Made by a program: the position numbers and the translations under genes
Source: Helopsaltes ochotensis
Lineage: Eukaryota; Chordata; Aves; Passeriformes; Locustellidae
Direction of reading: 5' to 3'
NCBI GenBank assembly: GCA_013400155.1
Contig: VXBM01000867.1
Span: forward strand, 307,766-371,765
Length of the DNA: 64,000 nucleotides
Shown: piece by piece, positions 13,234-26,168 of the stretch
Layout of the letters: each line of letters starts with the position of its first letter
Numbering within the stretch: position 1 is the stretch's first letter
The notes under the pieces: model-generated
Seen by the model: only the letters and a program-made list of their open reading frames with translations
Told to the model about the DNA's origin: nothing
Databases searched by the model: none

Positions 13234-13879
13234 TTTAATTTAAGACATTAATTAGTTGTTTAGCCTTAGGCATCTAAGTCTTAGAAACTGCAGCTTTTTC
13301 TACCAGTTGTGAAAAGTATTTTAGTGAATTTTCAAACATATCAGCATTTCAATGAAATACCACTATATATTTAACTAATTAGTTGACTGCTGACTGTCCA
13401 GAACTATGTGCATTGTTTTCTTTTGCATTGCATTTGTATATAATTAACCAATTTCAAATGTTATTTTTAAAAATGTTACTCTTTAGTGCTAAAAAAATCT
13501 ACTCTTTTGACAGTGTGCAATATCCTCATTATGCAGACGTTTGAGTGATAGAGGTATTCTCTTTAGATGAAGCTTATAAAACCTGAATGTCTAAATATCA
13601 ATTGGATGTGATGCCTATCTGTACACAGACAAGATTAGTTTATAAATGGGCACTCTAGGATTCCTCTCTCCCCCTCCATTTCATGTTTTAATTTCATGAA
13701 GAATAAAAGCAGGCTCTAAATCATCCACATTTCTTGAAAAAATAGTCTTCAACATATAAGATGCAATTTATTTGGCCTGACTATAAATGTTGATCATGCA
13801 GATGCCTGCATCTGAAATAGTTGCCTTACATTCCCTCACATGTAATTCGAGGAAAGCATTGTAGAAGAATTCAACTTAC

Positions 13880-14053
13880 CTATCTTAGATGCTTGGCTTA
13901 ATGCAAAAGGAATTATTCTAAATAATTCTGGCTCCTCTTTATTATCTCTGGTGAGCTTATAAGCAAATCGCTCTGATATACACGTATTTTTCAAGCATCT
14001 GAGTTTGGATAGGCACATCCTGTCTGGAAGCAAGGTGATACTTGTTAAACCCT
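13880..14053 (-). other. Candidate internal coding exon, unrecognised
   Basis: On the minus strand a 174-base open segment lies between a possible acceptor (a moderately pyrimidine-rich run ending GGTGACAACAG, exon start 14053) and a strong donor (AAGATAG|GTAAGT, exon end 13880). Both ends fall in phase 1, so the exon would be symmetric at 58 codons. The peptide contains SERFAYKLTRDNKEEPELF followed by RIIPFALSQASKI and carries three cysteines in its first third. I do not recognise the family. Against it, open frames this long are common here and no neighbouring exon on the same strand can be shown. What I see is the frame and splice consensus; that it is coding is inference. Confidence 0.27.
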
Positions 14054-16149
14054 CTGTTGTCACCAACAGCGATGACAAATGGAAAAACAATCATGCGTGC
14101 CCTTTAAAATGTTTGTGTTTTGAGAAGCTAGAATGGGTCATAGTTACAAATACAAAGAAAGATGATGGGAGTTTTTCAGCAAGTTTTGTTTACACAGTTT
14201 CATTAAACCACGCTGCTTTCCTGGCCTGAGAACTTTAATGTAATTTGCAACCTCAAGAGGGCAAGAACAATGTTTAGACCTATTACATAATGTAATCAGT
14301 TAACTAATCCAAAGATCTTTTAGGATTTAAAATTAGGATAAAGAGCTTTTTTATTTTTTCTTTTTTTATTGAATTTATTAATTACCCATTTAATTTATTA
14401 ATCACCAAAAAAACCCCTCAAAACAATTGTGTTCACTACTATACTGTTATAGCAAACAAGCAGAAATGGAAAAGAGTAGTTCTTGAATGAATTTTGGGAA
14501 GATGTTACCAAGCCCATCCATACCTCATAGAAAATTCTTCCCACTCTTTCCACAGATATTTCCATTTAATGTAATTATATCCATGATCTTGACCTGTTAT
14601 TCACCTCAGCCTCATCTGAGCCAGTTTTGTTACTAGATGGGTCCAAACGGAATAAATCTCAGTGTACAGGTGTAGCAAAAGTCTTTATGCAGGTCTGTTT
14701 ATCTTTGAACTACCTTTTATTATAAGAACCATATCTTGCTTCATTATATGGAAGAAAAACCCACTGTTCTCAAGAATTCACAAGAACTTGCCTCCAAACA
14801 GTTTGTAATGGGGAGAGACTAACCCTGACGGTCTGAACAACAGGCACCAATCATTATGCTGAGGCAGAGCTCTTCCTGGATCCTCAGAACCCCAGAGGGA
14901 CATTACCACAACTCAAGAAGCCTGATATGAATATTTAATCTATCTAAAATTGGGTGATTATGCAGATACTGTGCATCTGGGAGAGTTGTTCCCCCAGGGG
15001 CTTATAAAAATAAATACTACATCCAAAATGTAACAGCCAAAATGCAGGTGGTGAGTTCTCTCTCTGTCACTTACTTGCAGCTCTTCTTGGCTTGTCCTGA
15101 TGTGCCACTGAAATAAATGGTCCTTCTCTAAAACACAATTGTCGAGGTAGATGCACCATCCACAAGGGATCAAGGGGCTCATCACTGGAGTATGAGGTGT
15201 TCCGCCAAGCCATCTACTGCAGTATGGGTGATGGGTTTGATGATACAGAGAATAGTTTATAGGTTTTCTTTTTAGTGTGTGGTATATTAGAGTCTCACAT
15301 TTTAATGAATTCCATAAATAAAAGATGATGAAATGCCAGTGTTTTGCGAACTACATGCAGCTAGCTTCATCTTGAAATCTGGCTACATAAACAATGTTGT
15401 AACCAACATTTTTTACCCTGTCTTCTGTGTTGATGTTCTTGGAATTACTAGTTAAACAGCAATAGATCACTTTCATTACCAAAAATAAAATATTGAGCTA
15501 GCATCATTCTGTTTTTTGTACTTTCACCTCAGCTTCATCTGTCACACTGAGAGCAATTGATCTGTTCTGGATAATGGAGACCTGTCTTCGTGTGGGAAGC
15601 AATTTGTTCTTCTAGATGAGGCCTTTGGCACACTTCACTCTAGTGCTCTAAAAGGTTGTGTAAAGTGGGGACATTAGGCTCCACGCCAGTCACCTCGCTG
15701 TCTTCTCCATAGCTTTTGGTACCAGATTTCAGAAAGGTTATAGTGGAGAAAAGAGGAACAGACCTAGACAAACCTGAAACAGGAGGGTTTTAAAGGGGTG
15801 GAAACCATCCCAGAAATTATCTTTTTTTCCCCTTTTTGGGTGAAAATAATCAAACATTCATCAGGGATTCTGGTTCTGTCAGGAGTAAACAGCAGCTTGA
15901 TGAGCTTCTACAACTGCTGTTCGTGAACATACCCTGAGGAAAAACAAAGAATTAATAGCTTATTTGCTTTGCTTGGTGAGAGAGAACCTAGGGCTGGTAG
16001 AATGATTCAGTCAGAGAAATTGCTAATAAATACATAATTTCTTGCTTATTTTCAGAGAAAAAATTATTGTGACTTCAGAAAGACTGATCTTCGTGAGGCA
16101 TAAAAACATGCAGTGCAAAGAGCCTGCTCCTGATGGTAGAGGCTCTTAA
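14054..16149. other. Gene-free stretch
   Basis: No supportable gene or repeat. Frames at 14005-14229 (+) and 14958-15185 (-) have no recognisable content. Confidence 0.5.
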
Positions 16150-16975
16150 TCCCTTTTTAAAAAGTAGTGCTTGAGCTGCAGAAGCACTCAGCATATTGCC
16201 ATGGAGAGAGGAGAAAGCTTGAACAGTTTTCTCTCCCTGTCAGGTGTCTGGGCTGAAGCACGGTGTCGCACTGCTGATCAAAAGCAGAGTGTTTGTTCTT
16301 TAACCTCTCTGCACTCATCTGCTGTAAAGAAGCAAAGGTCACAGAGCAGAGGGGTTACTCTATCTGCCACCCCAGCCCAGCAACTAAGCCTCCAGCAAAC
16401 ACATTAGTGCTTAATTTGTCATCCCTGGTGCTGCGGCACCGGTGCCTGCTGTCCCAGCACCCCCTCAAGCACTCGGGGGCTCTGTACAGGCAGCTCTGTA
16501 CGGAGAGGTGCTGGCCAGGAAACCATTAGTGCCAGGCCTGAGTCCACATTCCCTGAGTTTACTGCCTTACCTGGAACACTGGATTCTAACACACAGCTTT
16601 GAGGGGCAGTCGGGAAGGGACGGGAAGGCAGCGGCCACACCAGTGAGTGGCAACTGCCGGTTCTCCAAACATCTCCTCCTCTCCTCTACCCTTGTCTCCA
16701 TCCTCCCCCGCTCTGCAAACAAAGAGTGTTTTGATTGCTTGGATGACAGCACAGGAATTTGCCTTTTCAAAAGCACTCGCTATATATACACAGCCTAAGT
16801 ACTGTAACCAGAAGAACCTTTTAAAACCTTCACGGGTAATGGAAGCTGTAGCAGTGACCAGTTGCATTTGGAACCAGAGTTTCTAACGAACATATAAACC
16901 AAAAAGACAAGTCTGCTCATTAGTCCAATGTCATGATGGGCAAGAGTCAGTAAAAAATGATTTAATAGTTTGCTA
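16150..16975. promoter_or_regulatory. GC-richer, CpG-containing block, possible regulatory region
   Basis: This block is clearly richer in G+C than its flanks and holds several CpGs around 16430-16640, with short open frames in nearly all six frames, as GC-rich non-coding DNA shows. Around 16729-16746 the order TGATTG then TGGATGACAG resembles adjacent PBX-like and MEIS-like half-sites, and CTATATATACA follows near 16780. There is no evidence of a transcript. Alternatives are a decayed GC-rich repeat or a small unmethylated island. Confidence 0.25.
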
Positions 16976-17285
16976 AAATAGTTCCCATTGCCTTTGGTTA
17001 TGTTTGTATCCCTCCAGTGTCTCTGTTTGAAAAGTCCTATGTTTACAAAGCTGTCTGAAATATACCATTTAAATTCATTGCATAATGCACAAAAATCAAT
17101 TTTCTTGTTCAGCAGCCAAAGGGCAGGAGAACTAATTTTTGTGCATTACAGCATCGTTTCAAACTGGCCCATTTGTGACAGGTTTTCAAATGTGCATTAT
17201 GCCAAATTAGATGAAAGGCACCACAGGGTGATTACATACATTAAAGGTATCTGGGACAGCAGTCATCTCTCCTAAAAGGAGAAAA
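16976..17285. promoter_or_regulatory. Possible conserved non-coding element with inverted GCATAATGCAC sites
   Basis: An exact 11-base inverted repeat, GCATAATGCAC at 17080-17090 and GTGCATTATGC at 17192-17202, is separated by about 100 bases. A third related site, GTGCATTACA, lies at 17141-17150. These TGCATTA-type cores resemble homeodomain/POU recognition sequences. A 95-codon plus-strand frame runs through but looks incidental. The mixed, repeat-free composition is typical of conserved enhancers, but conservation cannot be tested here. Confidence 0.3.
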
Positions 17286-17429
17286 GATTTCTGGGAAGTT
17301 TGAGAAGCATGCAGACAGGTGAGGAAATCTCCATACTGCAGAGCTGCTTAGTTTAAATGCAGTCCTCAAAATTAAACCATATTTTACAAAATTTGCCTCC
17401 TTGAAAATACATGTGCTTTTTTAGTTTGA

Positions 17430-18900
17430 CCACCTCCTGCTCCGTATAAAGACCCTATTTCCTATGTACTTTGTTTTTTCCATCGTACTTTCCCTTGCCT
17501 TGTCCTAATCCTGGTTCTCTCATGTTCTGCCTCTCTATTCACTTGCCAAACTTGTTTTACAGTCTGTCAATCATTTTGACTCTAATCTGTTCTAAATTTA
17601 ACTCCTGCCCACCCAATGCTCCAGGTCCACTGGACCAGAGGTGCCACTGTCCAGAGCTGTCCCCCAGTCTCCATCTGACCATATGGGCCTTTTGATCCAC
17701 CTTGCTGTTCCTTTCCCCGCTCTCTTTCCTAGCTTTGTGGGCACCACTCATTCCTATTCTTCATCTGCTCTGGAGTAAGGTCCTGAACTCCAATACTACT
17801 TATGAATACAACTTTTAAAATGTCTTCTCTCCTGGCATTCACAGTAGGTCTTCAGATTTAATTTTTATCCTCTCCAAACTTTTTTTTAAGCTCTGTACAA
17901 CCTTCAGTTTGCTTAGTCTTTGATCTTTCCGGCATTTCAAAAAGTAACACTGACAAGCTCATGCATAGCCAGCCCATCTGTGCCTATGTTATTCACATCT
18001 CTTTACTACCTCTTCTCTTTACCACATCCATTACCACTACCATTCCCAAATAACTCTGCACAAGATCACCTACTTTTTTCTCAATTCAAGCTTCCTTCTT
18101 TTTTGCCTACATCCTGTCACATAGTCATCCACTTGCTTTATCTGTACATTCCTCCTCCCTTAACTATGCCTTGTTGAGCTCTGTCATTGCTGCATCTCAC
18201 CCATCTCCCCTTGCTCACTGTCTTTCTCTCTCTGCCCTCACTGTGATTGGGCTCTCTCTGCCTGAGGACACTCATGATGCTCTCTGACTCCTTCATTGCC
18301 ATCTAACCTTGGTTCTTATCTACATGTTACGTAGAATTTGCCTTTCCAAAAGTAAGAAGTTCCTTATTATCTACCTGTAAAACAGACTTTTCCATTATGA
18401 TTATCTCGTCTCTCTCCTGAGTTCACTCCCCAGCTCCTCTTAAATAGTTCTTTGTGGAGTTAACTCTTTTCACTTTTTTCCTGCTTAAGATCCCATTTAT
18501 AGATCTTTCTTCCCTCTTTCCTCAGTTCCCACTACTCCTGTGGTGTTACTGGCTTACCCTTTTGTTTATACTGCTTCCTTACAGTGACTTTTTACATCAT
18601 TCATGTTAGTGGCTTTTTATATATTGCTTAACATTCACAAACTCTTCCTGGCTTCTGAGTATTTTTTCATAACTGTCTCAACCCTTACTGAAATTAGAGT
18701 ATTTGTGATAAAATCTTAGCTTCTTATTTTCTTTTACCTCCAGTGCTTCTCTTGGTTTTCTGGCAGCTTTTGTTGAAAAATTCTTTATTTCAGATTATCT
18801 CCTATTTCTCTCAATTCTTCCTACCCATTTATATAGATCTCATCAAAATTAATGTGTTTGCTTCAACATATGATTTTTTCTCTCTTTTTCCTTTTTGAAT
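17430..18900 (+). other. Long pyrimidine-rich (C/T) domain
   Basis: About 1.4 kb in which the plus strand is strongly biased to C and T, with many CTCT, TTCC and TCTCC runs but no single tandem unit. No gene is supported; frames at 17471-17695 and 17920-18177 (+) simply reflect the composition (L, S, P, F-rich). It may be a decayed polypyrimidine-rich repeat or satellite-like sequence. The borders are approximate. Confidence 0.6.
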
Positions 18901-21199
18901 CCATTTTCTATTTCTTTATTAGTTTTAGACCACATGTATACACAGCATCGCGAGTTTCAAGTGAGGTTGAGACTGTAGAGTACTGAGTGGCCACAGACAC
19001 CAGACTGTATGGATTAGTGTCAGGGATTTTTGCGAAATGTTTTGTTCCCGGTGTAAATGAGAGTTAGGGATATTAGATCAATCTGTGTGAGTCTTTCATA
19101 ATAACTATTACTGCTTTGTTTAAATACTTACCTTAACTCTAGGCCTCCATTTGTCTTTCCTCTTTTTTTAGATACCTCCTGCAGCAATGTTATCTCTCAC
19201 ACTCTGATCACTAGAAAAAATTACAATAGCATTCTTAATCTCCAGGCATATATCTTAACTCTAAAGCCAAACACTAAAACCAGAATTCTACAGGCTTCTT
19301 CTTCCCAGTGATGCTCCTGAGCAGAGAACAAGCAATTACCTAAAAACTCTAATTTTGGCTGCATACTAGAAGAAATCTAGAAATCTAGAAATCTGATTAA
19401 GAAAAGGTTCAGGAACCCTGGAGATTAAAGATCATATGGTAGCCACTAAAAAGTCTTTGACTTTGTTGCTCCATACTGTGTTGCTCCTGTTTTGATTGTA
19501 AAATTGGTTTTGTATTTTCAAAATATATTAGCAATATCATTATAAAATAACAATACTGAGGGGAAAATTACGGTTGTTGCAGCTGAGTGCAAAGAAAGTC
19601 TCAAGGTGTCAAGAATTTAAAAGTGTTTATTTCCCTTTATGGGACTTCTTTCAGATGCACAGATAAACTTTGGAGTGTTATTTAATTCTTTGTAAAGGAG
19701 ATACAATCACATCTCTTTGACCATCGGAACGTAAATTGGTGTCGACTTACCCCGTTCAGATCACATTCAAAGCCCTAACTACCCTGCTGTAAGAACTTTA
19801 TTGTCGTTTGATCAGTATCTCACAACACATGGTCACTGTATATACTGATTTTATCCTATGACTATTTCAATAAAAAGGAAACCTGTACAAACAGCTGATT
19901 TTACTGATACTATTAGTGCTACCTAGCTGTTTTATTGGTCTTAGAAGCCAAATAACATGAAATATTATTATATAATTTGTGGGGTCCTTAGTCTATTTTA
20001 TGATAAGAAATGTGTTAAATTCATTAGCAAATGAAATCCAGAGGTACACCAGTTATACCTAATATTACACAGTCACTCAGATGTAGAAAAAGCCAATTTA
20101 GTTACTAGAAAGTCAAAACTAAGAAAATAGTAAAATCTTTGCTATGAAACTTTGGTGGTTAATTAGCAGAAAAATTCTGACTTCACCCTGCTGTTTCCAA
20201 ATGGAAATGTTTTTTATCCTAAATTAATTTCTTGCCCATAATAAATAATACTTTAAATTTCCTGCTAATCTTACGTAGATAGCAATCTAGCCTTTCATTT
20301 GGCATTTGGAGGATAGGGACATCTCATATTTACAATTAGTTTGGCATTTTAGAAAATATTAATCTTCATATAGCTTGCCAGCAGGATATAGAAAGAGGGT
20401 TTGGGGGACTTTTTGTAATCATTCTCATGCAGGATTTGTGTTTCATTCTCCCCTTGATATCTTTGAGCTTAACAAAAAACAGAGTTTAGAAGATTTGTTT
20501 GGTATTTAACTTGATTATTTAAATAAGAGATAAGCAATTGCCATTACAGCAGCTAGGCAATAATTTCCTGGGGTCAGGGTCTCTCCTGTCCTGTGTACAC
20601 CTCTATTGTTAATGGAGCTGAACATGCACACAGACGTTTTTAGAAGGGAATGTTAAACACTCCCCATTTATTTTACAGTGTAAATACTTACAAGACAAAA
20701 CACAGACTTTAGGAGTCAGTCTGAAGGCTTTAAAGAAAGAGCTCGAAGAACAAAGAGATTTAACAACCTAACCATTATTTTTCCCTCACAAGTTCTAACT
20801 TTAGAACCGCAAAAAGGACCTTAACTCTCACAACCACACTTAGCTTTCACCTGACCGTTGCGAGGTGGGGTTCAGGAATCAAGTTTTTTCTCAGCATTTC
20901 TTCAGTGGACTAGCTGAACTCTCCCTAAAAAAACCACAGTACATCTCACTACATGTAAAGGGAGCTTAGGTACAGATGCATATCAACCAAAAACTCTTAT
21001 TCTAAATTCCCTAAATGGACAGTGACCAGAAAGGTTTCTTGTTCGGCTGGGTGAACATCTGTAACAGCATTAAGTGTTAAGAGTCAAACTTTGTGCTCAG
21101 GGACATTTGCGTGGTGCAGTGTGACCCCAAGAGCAGGAGTCTGTATCAGTCAGAACTATATCATCATACAGGACCTGGGCTTACAGTATGAAGCTCTGT
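18901..21199. other. Gene-free stretch
   Basis: No supportable gene. It holds a short tandem AAATCTAG repeat at 19373-19395. The segment about 20580-20900 is less AT-rich and contains a few CpGs; it may be an old unrecognised insertion, but I cannot name it. Confidence 0.5.
19373..19395 (+). repeat. Short AAATCTAG tandem repeat (almost 3 units)
   Basis: Two perfect AAATCTAG units followed by a partial AAATCTG unit. Small local slippage repeat. Confidence 0.85.
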
Positions 21200-21382
21200 C
21201 AGGTTTAGGTTAAATATTAGAAAAGGGTTCTTCCCCCAGAGGGTGGTTGGGCACCTGACAGAGTTCAAGAAGTTTTTGGACAATGCTCTCAAGCACATGG
21301 TGTGACTCTTGGGGCTGTTCTGTGCAGGACTGAGAATTGGACTTAATGATCCTTCCAAACAGGATAATCTATGATTCTATGG
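21200..21382 (+). mobile_element. CR1 LINE 3' end, 5'-truncated
   Basis: Sense-strand CR1 3' end: a 'TTAAATATTAGAAAAGGGTT' block, a CCCAGAGGGTGGTTGGGCAC segment, then TTGGACTTAATGATCCTTCC, ending in an intact ATTCTATG terminus at 21375-21382. This corresponds to the C-terminal end of the LINE ORF2 and its 3' UTR; the reading frame is not intact. Heavy 5' truncation is normal for CR1. The exact 5' limit is uncertain and may extend to about 21165. Confidence 0.88.
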
Positions 21383-24300
21383 CAAATTTTTTTTCACTTT
21401 AATACCCCTGTATGCCTCTAGTTGCCTTTCAGCTACCTTTCAACATCATAGAAGTGTGTGTTCCCTCAGTTTTCTAGTCTGAATTGATGCCTGCAGCTGC
21501 CACTGAACTGAAAGTCGAAGTGCAGCAGGTGGTGGATACTGTTATCAAGCCAGAGTGCTGCTGATTCCCAGAGCTGAAAGGCTCCCCTCCCACACTATGG
21601 TCACCTCTTCAACCAAAACAATAAACCTGACTGAAGGATTTATTATTTGTGCCTGGGGCCTCACTTAATATAGTCTTCTCCCTGTATACCTCCCCCACTC
21701 CCAGGTTAGAAGCAGCTTAGTCTTTTTACTGTTGACAGAGAAATTTTAAGAAGCTTTTGATTAGTTTTGAAGGCAACTTCTACATTTTGTAGCACCTGTA
21801 TTTTCTAGAAGAGTGTGGGGTTTTTTACTTCAGGCAGAATAGGTTTGCAAGCTGCAGTAGCTGAGTACCTTAAAGATGCTTTGCAGACAGTTCTTCAAAG
21901 ATCTGTGACTTCAGCAGAAGGATCTTTCCTGAGGCAGCCAACTTTACAATTGCTTTACAGGGAAAGAATATTGCCATCTTGACATTTATCAGTAGTAAAA
22001 AGTATGTCTCAGGGAGGAAAATATTGTGACAGAGTTCAATCTGCTCAGCATTCAAATGACAGAGATTTTAAAAGTGTTTACTGTTTATCAAGAGCAAAGG
22101 TTCTCCAGGCTTTAATAAGACTTGCATTGCTAAATAACCAAGTGACTCTTGGAAATTTCACCCTAATGATTCTTGAGGATGGTCCTTGTGAGAAATTACT
22201 TCTGGAGACTGGAACACATGGCTCATCCAATACAGTTGCCTCTTCTTGCTCCTAACAACTCTCTTCAGCCACTGTGCAGAAGATGTCCGAGTCCTTGGCA
22301 GCCATGGCTGAAGGTCTTCCTGTGCATGGAGCTCAGTTTGGTCTCTTGGTTCTATTTTCTTTCTTTTAACAGTTCTACAGAAATCTGTGTAACTGACATG
22401 TGAACAAGTTATGCAGCTTGGAAGATGTGAAAAAGAAATGTAACAATTCTTGTTAATCAACCAGGATTTATTTACTATGATGGTATGACAAGACTGTGCT
22501 AGATAGAGTGATATTATCTTTAATAATGACCTAGAAGAAGTAATAATATGCTAATGAAACTTCAGGTTTCATTGTGAAAGATATTCTTCTGTAAATCCTG
22601 TGAGCTGAATAATTGCCTCCATAGTAAGCCAGGACAGAAATATATAATAACCCATGTCTCAGGGTCTACACAAACATGCATAGCCCTGCACACACACACT
22701 TCTTCCTTTCTTAGAAATCCAAAACTTAAATTCCTAAAGTGAAAAGAATGTTATAATGAAAGAAATATTGAAAGGAGTACAAAACCCCAGCAATCTACTT
22801 TGAAAAGCCTGATATTCAAAAAACACAATATATCAAGACATAAAAACTTTGCAGAGGCTATGTTTCACTCTCAGAGAATGCATATTGTCAGCTATAAAAT
22901 GTCATAGATCTCAAAGCAACACATAAAGTTTCTTACCGTGAATACAGAGGTGTTCATCCTTTGTTATAGGACAACTTGTTAAGATGCATGAAGCTGTCAC
23001 TCCAGCTAGAAGAGATATGCTTCATTTTGCCCATAGGATATATATAAAGAGAACAGCAAACCCACTTTATTTGACAGTTAAAGTTGGTCTAGAAATAGTG
23101 AAAAGTCCTGTCTGTATCTGTGGATTCCTTATCTCAGTCTCTGGACTTTTGTGTGAAAACTGATATACAGCTTTTCCACAGATTCTTTTTTAGATATCCC
23201 AAGCTTTCCTCACAATATCTGAGCATTGCATTTAAAATTAGGAAGTTTTCTAAGCAAAGGATTTCAATGAATAGGATGAAAAACATATGGGTGCATTTTG
23301 CCTGGTATCTATAGCCCATTATCTGAAAGATCTTATGTATTTGACATAATAGACAATGAACTTCCTTCTGCTTTCAGTTACACTCATATAAATCTGGAGC
23401 AACACCTTTGGAATCTGAGATGAGTTCTGCCTCAATCTCTCTCTTTTTAGATGCTGGACCATGGCCAATCTTTCTACTTTGAATAACTGCCTCCAATGTT
23501 GGGATTGTATTCACAAGTGATCCTTAGAAGGCGCATTAGAAAACACAGCTCTGAAGTTTGGGAATTGCTGGACAGCTAAAGTCCCTGTTATATTAGCCTA
23601 AAGTGTAGCCCATAACTTTAAGGAGATATACCTAACTATGTGTCCTTTGCAAGCAGCCGAGGAGGAGTTGTGGCTGCACAGGCTCTGCAGTTTGCAGTCT
23701 GTCTGGAATGCGAGGCTGCTCCCACTTCTCAAAAAGAGGCCTCATCTCTCTGCTCTTCCCTTTTCATGTGTCTTGGTTTTAAACATACTTAAGTGAAATT
23801 AAGAAATGCATTGCAAGCATGTAGAGCTTTAGACAACCTTGTTAGCCACTGCAGGTGGTTCCACATTTCATTTATTCATTCATTCTCTCTGCTGAGAGGC
23901 AAAAAGTCACACTTTTCACAAATCAGTTCAGTTCTTTTGAAACCATGCTGTTAACCAGGTTAATAAAATAACCCAGATTAAAATAAAACTGAAAAGAATA
24001 AAGTACTAGAAACAGAAGTTTTAGAGTAATAATTTTACTGTCAAATTATTTCGTAACAATAAACAGATTTCCGCAAATTCTTACAGAATCTTCCACTTTG
24101 CAACTAGTCCTTTGAGAAATATCTATGTCTAATAAGTCCACTGATATCTGCAGGTCAAAAATTATGCTGTAGGGAACTAAGTAGACAAAGATCTAACAAA
24201 ATGTTTGAAGTTGTTCATGTCAGGATCAAAAACATCCTTCTGGCCTTTCTTGTGCATGCGTGTGAAAGCATATGTACTAAGCTCCTCTCCATGATCATTT

Positions 24301-26168
24301 ATTTTTGTGTGAAAAAAATCACACATCAGCATCATTTTCTAGTCATGTGAATTTTGAGACTTCCCTTTTTATTGGGAATATTTCCCATCTTTACTTATAC
24401 ACCAAGTTTGAAATGTCTTTTCTTGTGTTTAAGGGACAAATGCACAGGAACTTTTTTAGGTGAAGTTTTGCTGATATGTCAGTAAAGGATTGAAAACATT
24501 GAAAAATATTACACTGTATTTCCCCACTACAAGCTGCTGTTGGAGTAATTTACTCAGTGTTAGTACAACATCACTCCACACCCCAAAAAGTGAAGGAAAA
24601 ATCACATTTCTGGAGACAAGAGCTGCTAAATCACTTCTGTACTAGCTCAGACAGACTTTTCCAATACAACCCTAAAAATAATATTAAAAATAAAAGGGGT
24701 CAAATTCTCCAGAAAGCTTTTTTTTTGCAAAGGCAACTGAAAGACATTTGAGTTTCTGTTTTGGGAAGCAAAGGAAAAAAAGTAAGGTAATAAAACTGAA
24801 AATGTCACATTTGAATTGATAATGATTAAAAAAAGGAGTAAAGGCCTTTGTAGCATCCAAGTCATGCTAAAACAAGATTTGGGAAGATCTGGAGTTGTGT
24901 GGGTGACAGGGGCTGCCTTGCACCACAGGACAGTGCTTCCATTGGAAACCAGCTGCCCACTGGCTGGTTGATCTCATCTGGAAGCATTTACCTGTAATTG
25001 GAAATCACTACAGCTTGAAGTAGTGCTTTTTAAAACAAAAGTAACTTTCTTTGAAGCCATCAATGTCCTCAATCCTTCTAGGCTTGTCAGAATCACTGGG
25101 CCTAAAGTCTGACATGTATCCTAATTTATACAGAATTGTGAAGGAATTGCAGAAAGAACAGAGATTTAGCTTCAAAATGTTGCCTTAAGTCCTAAACCAC
25201 CTGTTGAGACTGAATCTCTCTGGAGTAAAATGACTTAATTCTATCTACTTCATTATGTTCTGCATGAAGCCCAAAGGACTGTACATTTTAAATGTAAGAG
25301 TATACCTTTATTTTTCACCATACACACACCTGCCATGGAAATCTGAGTTACTTCCACTTAAGAAGGCAATGGTTCCCAAAATACGGTCAAATAACAGTAA
25401 CTTGCAATTCCTAATGAGCAGACTAGTGACTGAAGGGAACTGGGAAGTGCTGCATGGAATACTCTGGGACCAAGGTTATGGTTATAGCAGAAGGGAAGTT
25501 TCCCAACGCCTTGCGGTCGAGAAACATGGTAAAGATTTGGCTTTGTCTCACCAAAATATCTAAACCTTGAGGAAAGGCTTGCTGCAAAGTTGTCCTCTCA
25601 TTGACAGAATTAAATGGCCCGTGTGCCAAAGCTTTGGTGTCTCTAGTGCTTGTGATGAAGAAAAAACCCAGACTAGTCTATTTAAAACATTGTTGAGAGG
25701 CAATTTAATAAAGAAACCCTGAGTGGGGCAGTCCATGAACTGCTCGGTATTGGAAGACTTTTTTTTAATATAAAAACCAGAACTGAAGGGCAGATGTGTG
25801 TGTGCCTTGGCAGCAGTATTAAAATCTTCCAGCGAGTTTAGGGAGGTTTTCAATTTCGATGTGGGCATGCTTTTCCTTGGGTCTTCCTAATGCTCCCCAG
25901 GTGAGGCCATCCCTGCTGCCCACCTGGGAAACCAGCAGTGGGGTCACTGTTCTCCCATGCTCAGGGCTGCAGCACAGATGGGGACTGCTGGATGCTAAAA
26001 GGGTGCATTACCTGCCCGAGTCACGGTGCAGCCCCAATTACTGCGGGGCGCTGGGTTCATTGTCAATTAGAGTGGAGCAGTGGTGAGCAGCAGCTGTGAC
26101 AGATGGCCAGGCTCCAGCCAACTTGTGGGCAATGGGATCAGAGCCAACTCAAAGCTTTTCTTTCCTTT
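21383..26168. other. Gene-free stretch
   Basis: No supportable gene. Frames of 60-102 codons on both strands (for example 22158-22460 minus and 25255-25563 plus) are unrecognised. A GC-rich patch with several CpGs occupies about 25850-26160 immediately upstream of the A-rich tract and could be the body of an old retroposed sequence, which I cannot identify. Confidence 0.5.

Larger units (their letters stand above)
9223..13879. other. Gene-free stretch with low-complexity tracts
   Basis: No supportable gene. It includes the longest open frame of the window (142 codons, minus, 10547-10975), whose plus strand is purine-rich and which shows no domain, splice signal or initiation context; I treat it as chance. 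Two overlapping minus frames at 12610-12964 are also unrecognised. Simple tracts lie at 11057-11136, 13067-13082 (T-run) and 13194-13233. Confidence 0.5.
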
